A DNA stretch of 64,000 bases from NCBI GenBank assembly GCA_963753385.1, contig CAVWCC010000004.1:124001-188000 (forward strand). Reading direction: 5' to 3'. The stretch is from JALZKA01 sp963753385. Lineage in GTDB: Bacteria; Actinomycetota; Thermoleophilia; Solirubrobacterales; 70-9. Shown piece by piece: positions 56,943 through 64,000 of this stretch. Every line of letters begins with the position of its first letter. The first letter of the stretch is position 1. Both the position numbers and the translations under genes were made by a program. The notes below the pieces were generated by a model. The model searched no databases, was not told the origin of the DNA, and was given only the letters and a program-made list of their open reading frames with translations.

Positions 56943-57014
56943 GCGGGCGAGGTGTAATTGGTTGCACGTCAGCCTTCCAAGCTGGAAGAGTCGGTTCGAA
57001 CCCGACCGCCCGCT
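56943..57014 (+). tRNA. tRNA-Gly (UCC)
   Basis: Acceptor GCGGGCG/CGCCCGC, D-stem GTG/CAC, anticodon loop CTTCCAA (anticodon TCC) in a CAGC/GCTG stem, T-arm GTCGG-TTCGAAC-CCGAC and discriminator T. No CCA is encoded. Confidence 0.95.
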
Positions 57015-57104
57015 TTGACTTCTCCCCATTTGCCGTCTATACGACGGTCATCGCGAAAAGCCGATTCTGGTCCTGAGCCCTCGCGTAGAATCGCCAACGA
57101 GCCA

Positions 57105-57178
57105 CGGGGCGTGGCGCAGTCTGGTAGCGCACTCGGCTGGGGGCCGAGCGGTCGCTGGTTCAAATCCAGTCGCCCCGA
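57105..57178 (+). tRNA. tRNA-Pro (GGG)
   Basis: Acceptor CGGGGCG/CGCCCCG, anticodon stem CTCGG/CCGAG with loop CTGGGGG (anticodon GGG), T-arm CTGG-TTCAAAT-CCAG and discriminator A. TAGAAT (57086-57091) is a -10 13 nt upstream. No CCA is encoded. Confidence 0.95.
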
Positions 57179-57467
57179 CTTTTCCCTGGTAATCGGCCGT
57201 TTTCCGACGGGCGTTCGGCGGGGCAGTGCCTGCCCGGAGGGCGGGGCCGCCAGGCATGAGACCCCCAGTCGAATACAGCCAGGGTTCCGTCTGGGGTTCC
57301 AATTTTCGTTCCAGGGGCGCCTCGATCTCCCAGGCGACTCTCAGCGCCGACCACTCCCCGTACACGAAGGGGCAGCTGAGCTCGCGCTGCCGCTCCTCGC
57401 GCGAAGGCAGCAGCGCCGACTCAGCTTCGGCGAGGCCCCCGGATCGGGACCTCGCCCGCTCGGTCGG
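57179..57467 (+). other. intergenic stretch after tRNA-Pro
   Basis: 289 bp between tRNA-Pro and the esterase stop. I see no credible gene, no repeat of the tRNA end that would mark an attachment site, and no integrase remnant. Several G+C-rich partial inverted repeats are present but none has a U-run. Confidence 0.5.
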
Positions 57468-58427
57468 TTAGGCCAGCGCGCGCCTGATGTACTCGATCGC
57501 CTGAGCGATTGCGGCGCCGGCGGCGTTCGTGCCACGCAGCGCGTTGAGCATCACGAAGTCGTGGATGATGCCCTCGTAGCGCGTCGCGGTGACGTCGACG
57601 CCGGCCTCGCGCAACTTGCTGGCGTATGCCTCGCCTTCGTCACGAAGCACGTCCGCCTCGCCGGTGATCACCAGCGCCTTCGGGAGCTCGGCGAGATCGT
57701 TCGTCGTCGCGCGGAGCGGCGAGGCGGTGATCTCGGCGCGCTCGTCCTCGTCGGTCGTGTACTGGTCCCAGAACCACTGCATCGCGTCGCGGCGAAGGAA
57801 ATAGCCCTCGGCGAACTCGTGGTAGGAGCCGGTGTCGAAGCTCGCGTCGGTCACCGGGTAGAACAGCACCTGGGCCCTGAGGTCCGGCCCGGAGCGCTGC
57901 TTGGCCATCAGCGTCAACGCGGCAGTCATGTTGCCGCCGACCGAGTCGCCCGCGACAGCGATCCGCGCGCCGTCGAGATCCTGCTCCGCGCCGTGCTCTG
58001 CGACCCACTCGAGCACCGAGTAGATCTCCTCGATCGCGGTCGGGTAACGCGCCTCCGGCGAGAGGCTGTAGTTGGGGAATACGACCGCGGCGCCGGTCCC
58101 GACGGCGAGCTCACGAACCAGGCGGTCGTGGGTGTGGCTATTGCCGAACACCCAGCCGGCGCCGTGCGTATAGAGAATCACCGGCAGCTGGCCTTGGGCA
58201 CCCTTGGGACGTAGGATCCGGACCGACACCGCACCCGACGGGCCGCCGGGGATGGTGGTGTCGGTGATCTCGACGTCGGGCTTTTCGACCTCCCCGGACT
58301 GCACCTCATCGACGGTCTTTCGGCCCTCGACGGGCCCGAGGTCGAACAGGTACGGGGGATCGGCGGTCGCGGCTGCGAACTCCTGAGCTGCGGATTCGAG
58401 CACGACTGTGGTGGTTGAGGACGTCAT
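57468..58427 (-). CDS. alpha/beta hydrolase, HSL-type esterase
   Basis: 319 aa with AAAGGAGA before the ATG. The oxyanion-hole motif is YTHGAGWVFGNSHTHDRLVR and the nucleophile is in IAVAGDSVGGNMTAALTLMA. The acid lies in ALVITGEADVLRDEGEAYAS and the His in EGIIHDFVMLNALRG. This is the hormone-sensitive-lipase group of carboxylesterases. It hydrolyses short-chain esters. An SDR-like fragment and an MMPL transporter follow on the same strand upstream. Confidence 0.92.
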   Translation of the reverse strand: MTSSTTTVVLESAAQEFAAATADPPYLFDLGPVEGRKTVDEVQSGEVEKPDVEITDTTIPGGPSGAVSVRILRPKGAQGQLPVILYTHGAGWVFGNSHTHDRLVRELAVGTGAAVVFPNYSLSPEARYPTAIEEIYSVLEWVAEHGAEQDLDGARIAVAGDSVGGNMTAALTLMAKQRSGPDLRAQVLFYPVTDASFDTGSYHEFAEGYFLRRDAMQWFWDQYTTDEDERAEITASPLRATTNDLAELPKALVITGEADVLRDEGEAYASKLREAGVDVTATRYEGIIHDFVMLNALRGTNAAGAAIAQAIEYIRRALA

Positions 58428-58439
58428 TGGATTCTCCTT

Positions 58440-58551
58440 TCGTTTTGCATGTTTCGTGGCGTGCGGGCTCGGTCAGCCGCCTAGGTGGCGAGACCTGCCT
58501 TCGGTGGCCGGCATCGGCGACGAGCGCGACCTTGTCCTTTAGTCCTCGCAT
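58440..58551 (-). pseudogene. SDR N-terminal remnant
   Basis: An ATG at 58551 with AACGAGG upstream begins MRGLKDKVALVADAGH, the usual opening of a short-chain dehydrogenase. The reading then becomes basic nonsense (RRQVSPPRRLTEPARHETCK) with no cofactor loop beyond the first strand. It looks like a short leftover of an SDR gene between the transporter and the esterase. Confidence 0.35.
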
Positions 58552-58557
58552 GACTGG

Positions 58558-60771
58558 CTACCTCGTTTCTGATTGGGAGGGGAGAGGCCTGACGTACGCG
58601 GCAACCCTCTCCTGGTCGGTGACCCGCTCGGCGCGGTCCTCCCGGCCGCCCTCGAGCGACACGTTCGGTATCGCGCGGTCGAGCCAGGCGGGCATCCACC
58701 AGGCGCGGTCGCCGAGCAGCGCCATCAGCGCCGGCGAGATGACCATGCGCACGACGACCGCGTCGATGAGGATCGCGGCGCCGAGGCCGAGGCCGAACAT
58801 CTTGATCACGACGTCGCCGCCAGGAATGAACGCCAGGAAGACCGAGGACATGATCAGGCCCGCGACGAGGACGACCTTCGCGATCCGCGAGAGGCCGCGG
58901 ACGACGCTCTCCTTCGGCGAGTCGCCCTCGAAGTACGCCTCGCGGATGCGGCTGAGCAGGAAGACGTTGTAGTCCATGCTCAGGCCGAACAGGATTGCGA
59001 ACATCATCAGGGGGACGAAGGAGATGATCGGCACGTCCTCGCCGACGCCGAGGAGCGACGCGCCCCAGCCCCACTGGAAGACCGCGACGATGACGCCGTA
59101 GGCCGCGCCGATCGACAGCAGGTTGAACACCGCGGACGCGAGCGGCACCCAGATCGAGCGGAACACCGCGATCAGGAGCAGGATCGAGAGGCCGATGACG
59201 ATGGCAATGAAGAGCGGGAGCCGGCTCGCGATCTTGTCTGAGAAGTCCTCGAATCCCGCGGTCTGGCCGCCGACGTAGACGTTGAGGTCCGAGCTCTCGG
59301 TGGCGGCGGGGATGACGTCGTCGCGCAGGTGCCGGACGAGGTCCGACGTGCTGGCGTCCTGCGGGGAGGTCGTCGGCGTCGCCTGGATGATCGCCGCGTC
59401 GCCGGCGTCGTTCGGGCTCGCCGGAGCGACGAACGCGACCCCGTCCGTGTCTTCGAGCGCCGTCTGGAAGCGTTCGAGCTGGGCGTTGTCGAGGCGCCGG
59501 CCGGTCTCGCTGCCGACCGCGAGCAGCAGCGGGCCGTTGAAGCCCGGGCCGAACCCCTCGGTTAGCTGGTCGTACGCGACGCGCTGGGTCTTGTCCTCCG
59601 CCAGGTTGCCGTCGTCCGGCTGGCCCAGGCGCAGGTCGGTGAGCGGCAGGGCGAGCACGACGAGCAAGAGGCCGCCGGCAACGACCGGGACCCACGGGCG
59701 CCGAACGAGGATCCGGCCCCACCGCTCGAACCCCACGGACCGGGCGACGCGCGAGGGGTCTTTCGGATGGAGCCAGCGGGCCGCCGCGCCGGCGAAGATC
59801 GGCAGGATCGCGATCGACGAGACGACGACGAAGGCGACGGCGATCGCCGAGCCGACGCCCATCTTGCCGACCAGCGGGATGCCGACGGCGAGCAGGCCGG
59901 CGATCGCCACCATGACGATGAGCCCTGCCGCCACCACCGATACGCCGGCAGTGGCGTTCGCGCGCGCGGCCGCCTCCGGCGGGGAGTCGCCTGCGGCGAG
60001 CTGCTCGCGGAACCGGCTGAAGACGAGCAGCGCATAGTCGATGCCGGCGCCGAGGCCGAGCATGATCGCGATCGTCGTCGCGAACTCGGGGATGCCAAGC
60101 GGCTCGGAGACGGCAGCCAGGACGAGCTGGCTGATCAGGACGCCGGTCAGCGCGCCCAAGAGCGTGACGGCCATCGCCGTAAGGGAGCGGAACAGGACCG
60201 TGAGCAGCAGGATCGCGATCGCGATGCCGGCGAGCTCGCCGACCGGCACCTCCGGCTCGGCGGCAATGTCGATCGGCTGGCCACGCAGCTCGAGGCGGGC
60301 GCCGCCGTCCTCGGCCCCGCGCGCGGCCTCCTCGAGCGCCTCGCCGTGCTCCTTCTCGAGTTCTGTCGGCTGGATGTCGTATTGGACGGTCGCGAACGCG
60401 GTACGCCCGTCCTCTGACAGCGATCCGGCATCGGCGACGAGCGGGTCGGTGACCGACGTGACGTGGTCGAGGCTGCCGACCTTGTCGAGCGCGGCCTCGA
60501 TCGCCTGGCGCGGCTCGGGGTCGGTGAGCCTTCCGGACGTGACCGTGAAGACGGCCTGGGCCGTGACGCCGGACGCGGCCGGGAACTTGTCCTCGAGCAG
60601 GTCCTGCGCCCTCTGGGAATCGGTTCCGGGAACCGAGAAGTCCTCGGCCGCGCTCCCAGTCTGCGAGCCGAGGGCGACGCCAATCAAGACGATGGCAGCC
60701 AGGAGACCGACGAGGCCGCGCTTCCAGCGGCGGGAGAGGGTTCGGGCGAGAGAGGCGAGGAGCGTTGACAC
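58558..60771 (-). CDS. MMPL-family RND-type transporter
   Basis: 737 aa from GTG 60771 (AAAGG 7 nt upstream); the frame extends further but without membrane character. Two repeated halves each hold a leading helix, a large external loop and five or six spans. The conserved Asp-Tyr pairs of the proton relay are in GLGAGIDYALLVFSRFREQL and LFGLSMDYNVFLLSRIREAY. MMPL proteins export lipids, siderophores or drugs using proton motive force. The substrate here is unknown. It diverges from the LuxR-family regulator, a plausible controller. Confidence 0.93.
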   Translation of the reverse strand: MSTLLASLARTLSRRWKRGLVGLLAAIVLIGVALGSQTGSAAEDFSVPGTDSQRAQDLLEDKFPAASGVTAQAVFTVTSGRLTDPEPRQAIEAALDKVGSLDHVTSVTDPLVADAGSLSEDGRTAFATVQYDIQPTELEKEHGEALEEAARGAEDGGARLELRGQPIDIAAEPEVPVGELAGIAIAILLLTVLFRSLTAMAVTLLGALTGVLISQLVLAAVSEPLGIPEFATTIAIMLGLGAGIDYALLVFSRFREQLAAGDSPPEAAARANATAGVSVVAAGLIVMVAIAGLLAVGIPLVGKMGVGSAIAVAFVVVSSIAILPIFAGAAARWLHPKDPSRVARSVGFERWGRILVRRPWVPVVAGGLLLVVLALPLTDLRLGQPDDGNLAEDKTQRVAYDQLTEGFGPGFNGPLLLAVGSETGRRLDNAQLERFQTALEDTDGVAFVAPASPNDAGDAAIIQATPTTSPQDASTSDLVRHLRDDVIPAATESSDLNVYVGGQTAGFEDFSDKIASRLPLFIAIVIGLSILLLIAVFRSIWVPLASAVFNLLSIGAAYGVIVAVFQWGWGASLLGVGEDVPIISFVPLMMFAILFGLSMDYNVFLLSRIREAYFEGDSPKESVVRGLSRIAKVVLVAGLIMSSVFLAFIPGGDVVIKMFGLGLGAAILIDAVVVRMVISPALMALLGDRAWWMPAWLDRAIPNVSLEGGREDRAERVTDQERVAAYVRPLPSQSETR

Positions 60772-60924
60772 GGGTAGGCCTTTCGTTTGTGCGAGCCCGT
60801 TGGAGCATCGACGGTCGCAGGACCGGTCGGTGCTCGAATCACGTAACGCGTAGTCCGCGACCGGAGAACCTCGTAGTCGCGGGGTATCGGCTGAAGGGCA
60901 ACGGCCCGGTATGGTCGGTCCCGC

Positions 60925-63700
60925 ATGGTCAGCGAGGGGCCAGCGGAGGTGTTGCACGGCCGGCGCAGCGAGCGCGAGGCGCTGGAGGGGCTGCTTGCGA
61001 CGGTGCGCGGGGGACAGAGCCGGGCACTCGTGATCTGCGGGGAGGCCGGGATCGGCAAGAGCGCTCTGCTCGAGTCAGCAATCGGGTCCGCGTCGGGGTT
61101 CCGGCTCGCACGGGCAGTCGGTGTGGAGTCAGAGATGGAGCTCCCGTTCGCGGCCCTCCAGCAGCTCTGCGCGCCGATGCTCGATCGGCTCGATCGGCTA
61201 CCTGCCCCCCAGCAGGACGCGCTGGGCGTCGCGTTCGGGCTGCGGGCGGGGGACGCACCGGATCGGTTTCTGGTCGGGTTGGCGGTGCTGAGCCTGTTCT
61301 CGGAAGTGGCCCAGCAGCGGCCGCTTCTCTGTGTCGTGGATGACGCGCAATGGCTTGATCGGGCCTCGGCGCAGGTACTCGTGTTCGTGGCGCGGCGGCT
61401 ATTGGCCGAATCGGTCGCGCTGGTGTTGGTGACGCGTGAGCCGCACGATGAGCTCGTGGGATTGCCGAAACTCGCAGTCGAGGGCTTGGCCAGTGGGGAT
61501 GCTCGCGCGCTATTGAGCTCGGCGTTGGGTGTTCCGTTGGATGAGCGGGTGCGAGAGCGAATCATCGCGGAGACGCGTGGCAACCCGCTGGCGTTGCTGG
61601 AGCTGCCGCGGGGGTTGACGGTGACGGAGCTGGCGGGCGGGTTCGGGTTGCCGGGCACGCCGGGGTTGGCGGGGCGAATCGAGGACAGCTTCCGAAGGCG
61701 GTGTGCGGCGTTGCCGGCGGAGACCCAGCGACTGCTGCTGGTCGCGGCGACGGATCCGGTCGGCGACCCGGTGCTGCTGTGGCAAGCGGCCGAGCGACTC
61801 GGGATCGGCGCCCCGGCGGCGGGACACACCGACGGCTTGCTGGAGATCGGTGCGCGAGTGACCTTCCGCCACCCGCTGGTCCGCTCGGCCGTATATCGGG
61901 CCGCGTCACCCGAAGATAGGCAGCAGGCACATCGGGCGCTCGCGGACGCGACGGACGCTGAACACGATGCCGATCGCCGCGCCTGGCATCTTGCGCACGC
62001 GACCACAGGATTCGACGAGGAGATCGCGTCGGAGCTTGAGCGCTCGGCGGGCCGCGCTCAAGCGCGCGGTGGGTTGGCGGCCGCCGCCGCGTTCTTGGAG
62101 CGTGCCGCCACGCTGACGCCCGAGCCCGCGCGTCGGGCTGGGCGGGCGCTGGCCGCGGCCCAGGCCACGCAGCAGGCCGGCGCGTTCGAAGCAGCCCTCG
62201 GACTGCTGGCCATCGCAGAGTCCGGACCGCTGGACGAGCTCCAGAGCGCGCAGGTCGACCTGCTGCGGGGGCAGATCGCGTTCGCGTCGAGCCGCGCTAG
62301 CGACGCGCCACCGCTGTTGCTCAAGGCCGCAAAACGGCTCGAACCGCTCGACCTGAGGCTCGCGCGGGAGACCTATCTGGAAGCGCTCACGGCCGTGTTC
62401 TTCCCGGGCCGTCTGGCGAGCACCGAGGTCGTGGTGGAGACCGCGCGGGCCGCTAGGGCGGCGCCTGCACTCTCGCAGTCTCCGCGCGCGCCGGATCTGC
62501 TGCTGGATGGCCTGGCGCTGTTGATCACAGATGGATACGCCGCAGGAGCGCCGATCCTGCGACGGGCGATCGACGGGTTCCGAGACGAGCAGATTTCCCA
62601 AGGAGACGGGCGTCGGTGGCTCTGGCTTGCGTCCCGTGTGGCGGCATTATTGTGGGACGACGAGAACTGGGAGATGCTGTCTGCGCGCTTCGTCGAGCAG
62701 GCGCGTGATGCCGGTGCGCTGAGCGTCCTCCCCCTGGCCCTGACGATCCGCACGGGGATGCATATGTTCGCCGGGCGGTTGGCCATGGCCTCTTCGCTGG
62801 TCGACGAGCTGGCGGTGGTCAACGAGGCGACGGGTGCCGGTCTGGTGGCCTACGCCCCGGTGACGCTGGCCGCCGCCAAGGGCCGCGAGCCCGAGGCCGT
62901 CCGGCTGATCGACGCGGCCACCCGCGAGATCGTGCGTCGGGACGGCGGACAGGCGCTGACATCCATTCATTTGTCCGCCGCGGTGCTCTACAACGGCTTG
63001 GGCCGCTACGAGGAGGCGCGAGCCGCGGCGCAACAGGCCGTCGAGGACTCGCTTGCAGTCCGGCTTTCAACTTGGGGGCTGGTCGAGCTGATCGAGGCCG
63101 CCCTCCGAAGCGGAAAGGCCGAGGTCGCGGTCGATGCGCTCGGCCGCCTTTCGGAGATGACCTCGGCCAGTCGCACCGACTGGGCGCTCGGCGTCGAGGC
63201 CCGTTGCCGGGCCTTGCTGAGCGACGGCCAAGCCGCCGAGCGGCTGTATCGCCAGGCGCTCGAGCGGCTCGAGCGGACCCGCGTCCGGGTGGAGCTCGCC
63301 CGCGCCCACCTCCTGTACGGCGAATGGCTGCGCCGCGAGCGCCGCCGGCTCGACGCGCGGGAGCAGCTACGCACCGCCCACGAGCTGTTCACCGAGTTCG
63401 GCATGGAAGCGTTCGCACGAACGCGCCCGCGTCGAGCTCGAGGCGACCGGCGAACACGCCCGCAAACGGGTTGTCGAGACCCGCGACGAGCTGACGCCAC
63501 AGGAAGCACAGACCTCCCGCCTCGCAGCAGCGGGGGCGACCAACCAAGAAATCGCCGCGCGGCTGTTCATCAGCCCCAACACCGTCGACTACCACCTCCG
63601 CAAGGCATTTCGCAAGCTCGGAGTGAGATCCCGCCACCAACTCGAAGAGCGCTTGCCCCAGCCGGGCGCACACACCGACCCCGCGGCCCGAGAGGTCTGA
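60925..63700 (+). CDS. large AAA/LuxR-family regulator (LAL), one apparent frameshift
   Basis: About 924 aa after correcting one +1 shift at 63418. Walker A is VICGEAGIGKSALLESAIGS, Walker B LLCVVDDAQWLDRASAQVLV. A long helical tetratricopeptide-like region follows (LERAATLTPEPARRAGRALA). Past the shift the C-terminus is a LuxR HTH: RDELTPQEAQTSRLAAAGAT, NQEIAARLFISPNTVDYHLR and KAFRKLGVRSRHQLEERLP. LAL proteins are ATP-dependent activators, often of metabolic or transport genes. Read literally, the frame continues to 63846 without the DNA-binding domain. Confidence 0.88.
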
Positions 63701-63995
63701 CTACGCCGTCTCGAAGAAGTCGGCGTACTCGAGCGCCGAATCTACTCAGAGCACCCGCCCCGCTACGAGTATCACCTGACCGAGGCAGGCGCTCCAGCTT
63801 CGCCCCATCGTCCTTGCGCTCAAGGAATGGGGCGATCAGCAGTTGAACCCGGGCGCCGCGCCGGTCATCTTCGAGCACACGTGTGGCGCCGAGTTCCATC
63901 CGCGCACAGTGTGTGCGGCCTGCGGAGAACCGGTCGGGACCGGGGAGCTGGTGGTCAAGGGCGGCACCCATCCGGTCAAGGGCGAACCCTGGTAG
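63701..63995 (+). pseudogene. C-terminal half of an HxlR-type regulator
   Basis: Directly after the LAL stop and in the same frame, the sequence reads LRRLEEVGVLERRIYSEHPP, RYEYHLTEAG, then (after one +1 shift near 63788) LRPIVLALKEWGDQQLNPG and a Cys-rich tail CGAEFHPRTVCAACGEPVG. This is the second half of an HxlR winged helix; the first helix and the start codon are missing. A deletion or fusion seems to have joined it to the LAL gene. Ends at TAG 63995. Confidence 0.6.
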
Positions 63996-64000
63996 CGCCG

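Noticed and set aside
57105..57467. An integrated element at the tRNA-Pro 3' end
   Set aside because: No duplicated tRNA end, integrase or phage gene was found in the 289 bp that follow or in the genes beyond.
56958..58214. A 418-codon plus-strand frame from the tRNA-Gly to the esterase
   Set aside because: It runs through tRNA-Gly and tRNA-Pro (segment VAQSGSALGWGPSGRWFKSS is a typical tRNA translation) and then antisense to the esterase.
58481..60808. A second long minus-strand frame overlapping the MMPL transporter
   Set aside because: It lacks membrane segments and reads as Arg/Pro-rich sequence, while the other frame has full MMPL motifs.
1..64000. CRISPR array, rRNA operon or insertion sequence
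   Set aside because: No regularly spaced repeats, no rRNA-like conserved stretches and no transposase with terminal repeats were seen. The only mobile-like traces are the decayed LAGLIDADG gene and short palindromic elements.

Overview
The window is about 70% G+C, densely packed and rich in actinobacterial-type CoA and F420 biochemistry. I infer a member of the Thermoleophilia (Solirubrobacterales/Gaiellales-like). The evidence is a fused CofG-CofH (FbiC), a full npdG-cofD-cofC-cofE operon, an F420-dependent luciferase-like oxidoreductase, crotonyl-CoA carboxylase/reductase with an ethylmalonyl-CoA-type mutase, an acyl-CoA carboxylase beta chain, a DivIVA-like protein and many secreted proteins of unknown role. 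No phylogeny could be run. There is no rRNA, CRISPR array, intact prophage or insertion sequence. The window carries five tRNA loci: Leu-CAA, Leu-UAG, Gly-UCC, Pro-GGG and one degenerate Trp-CCA-like copy.

Layout. 0-3 kb: an NTF2-like fragment diverges from an acyl-CoA dehydrogenase, followed by an SCP2-like protein and a winged-helix protein. 3-9 kb: a large secreted subtilase overlaps an amidase and a MaoC dehydratase, then an F420 LLM oxidoreductase. 9-20 kb: small hypotheticals, a GNAT, the frameshifted B12 mutase, a metallo-beta-lactamase-fold protein, ClpS, LysR, a secreted LVIVD-type protein and Ccr. 19.7-22 kb: an AbiEi/DUF559 fusion flanked by inverted palindromes, then a coiled-coil nuclease-like protein. 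22-31 kb: a lipoprotein, YgfZ, an operon of multicopper oxidase, ZIP transporter and DtxR/MntR regulator behind a palindrome, a THI5-like binding lipoprotein, a secreted CocE-type hydrolase and an aquaporin-family channel. 31-39 kb: fbiC, a second AbiEi/DUF559 protein, a cNMP-binding protein, an alcohol dehydrogenase and the F420 operon. 39-53 kb: acyl-CoA enzymes, OsmC, DivIVA, amine oxidase, carboxyltransferase, a purine/MTA salvage pair, acetoacetyl-CoA synthetase, an M28 membrane peptidase and SRAP. 53-57 kb: three CAP-domain secreted proteins interleaved with tRNAs and a decayed LAGLIDADG-like gene. 57-64 kb: esterase, MMPL transporter, a large LuxR-family ATPase regulator and an HxlR fragment.

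How the genes fit together. Acetoacetyl-CoA synthetase, 3-hydroxyacyl-CoA dehydrogenase, Ccr, the ethylmalonyl-type mutase, a MaoC hydratase and an acyl-CoA dehydrogenase cover much of an ethylmalonyl-CoA route, though they are scattered. The F420 genes supply the cofactor for the LLM enzyme. An MTA/SAH deaminase and a nucleoside phosphorylase would salvage methylthioadenosine.

Three sequence-level signals stand out. (1) Many genes have a TANNNT hexamer 5-10 nt before the start codon and no Shine-Dalgarno, the signature of leaderless transcripts. In three divergent pairs the two hexamers share one TA. (2) Conserved genes (mutase, fbiC twice, LuxR regulator, HxlR, subtilase, and probably MBL and DivIVA) are each interrupted by a shift of the same sign, as if one G or C had been added. 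That looks like assembly error, but it should be checked. (3) There are several short structured repeats: a 61-62 bp element in two inverted copies, a stop-to-start hairpin element with one covarying pair, 38-bp palindromes around an AbiEi gene, and a 75-bp palindromic insertion inside fbiC.
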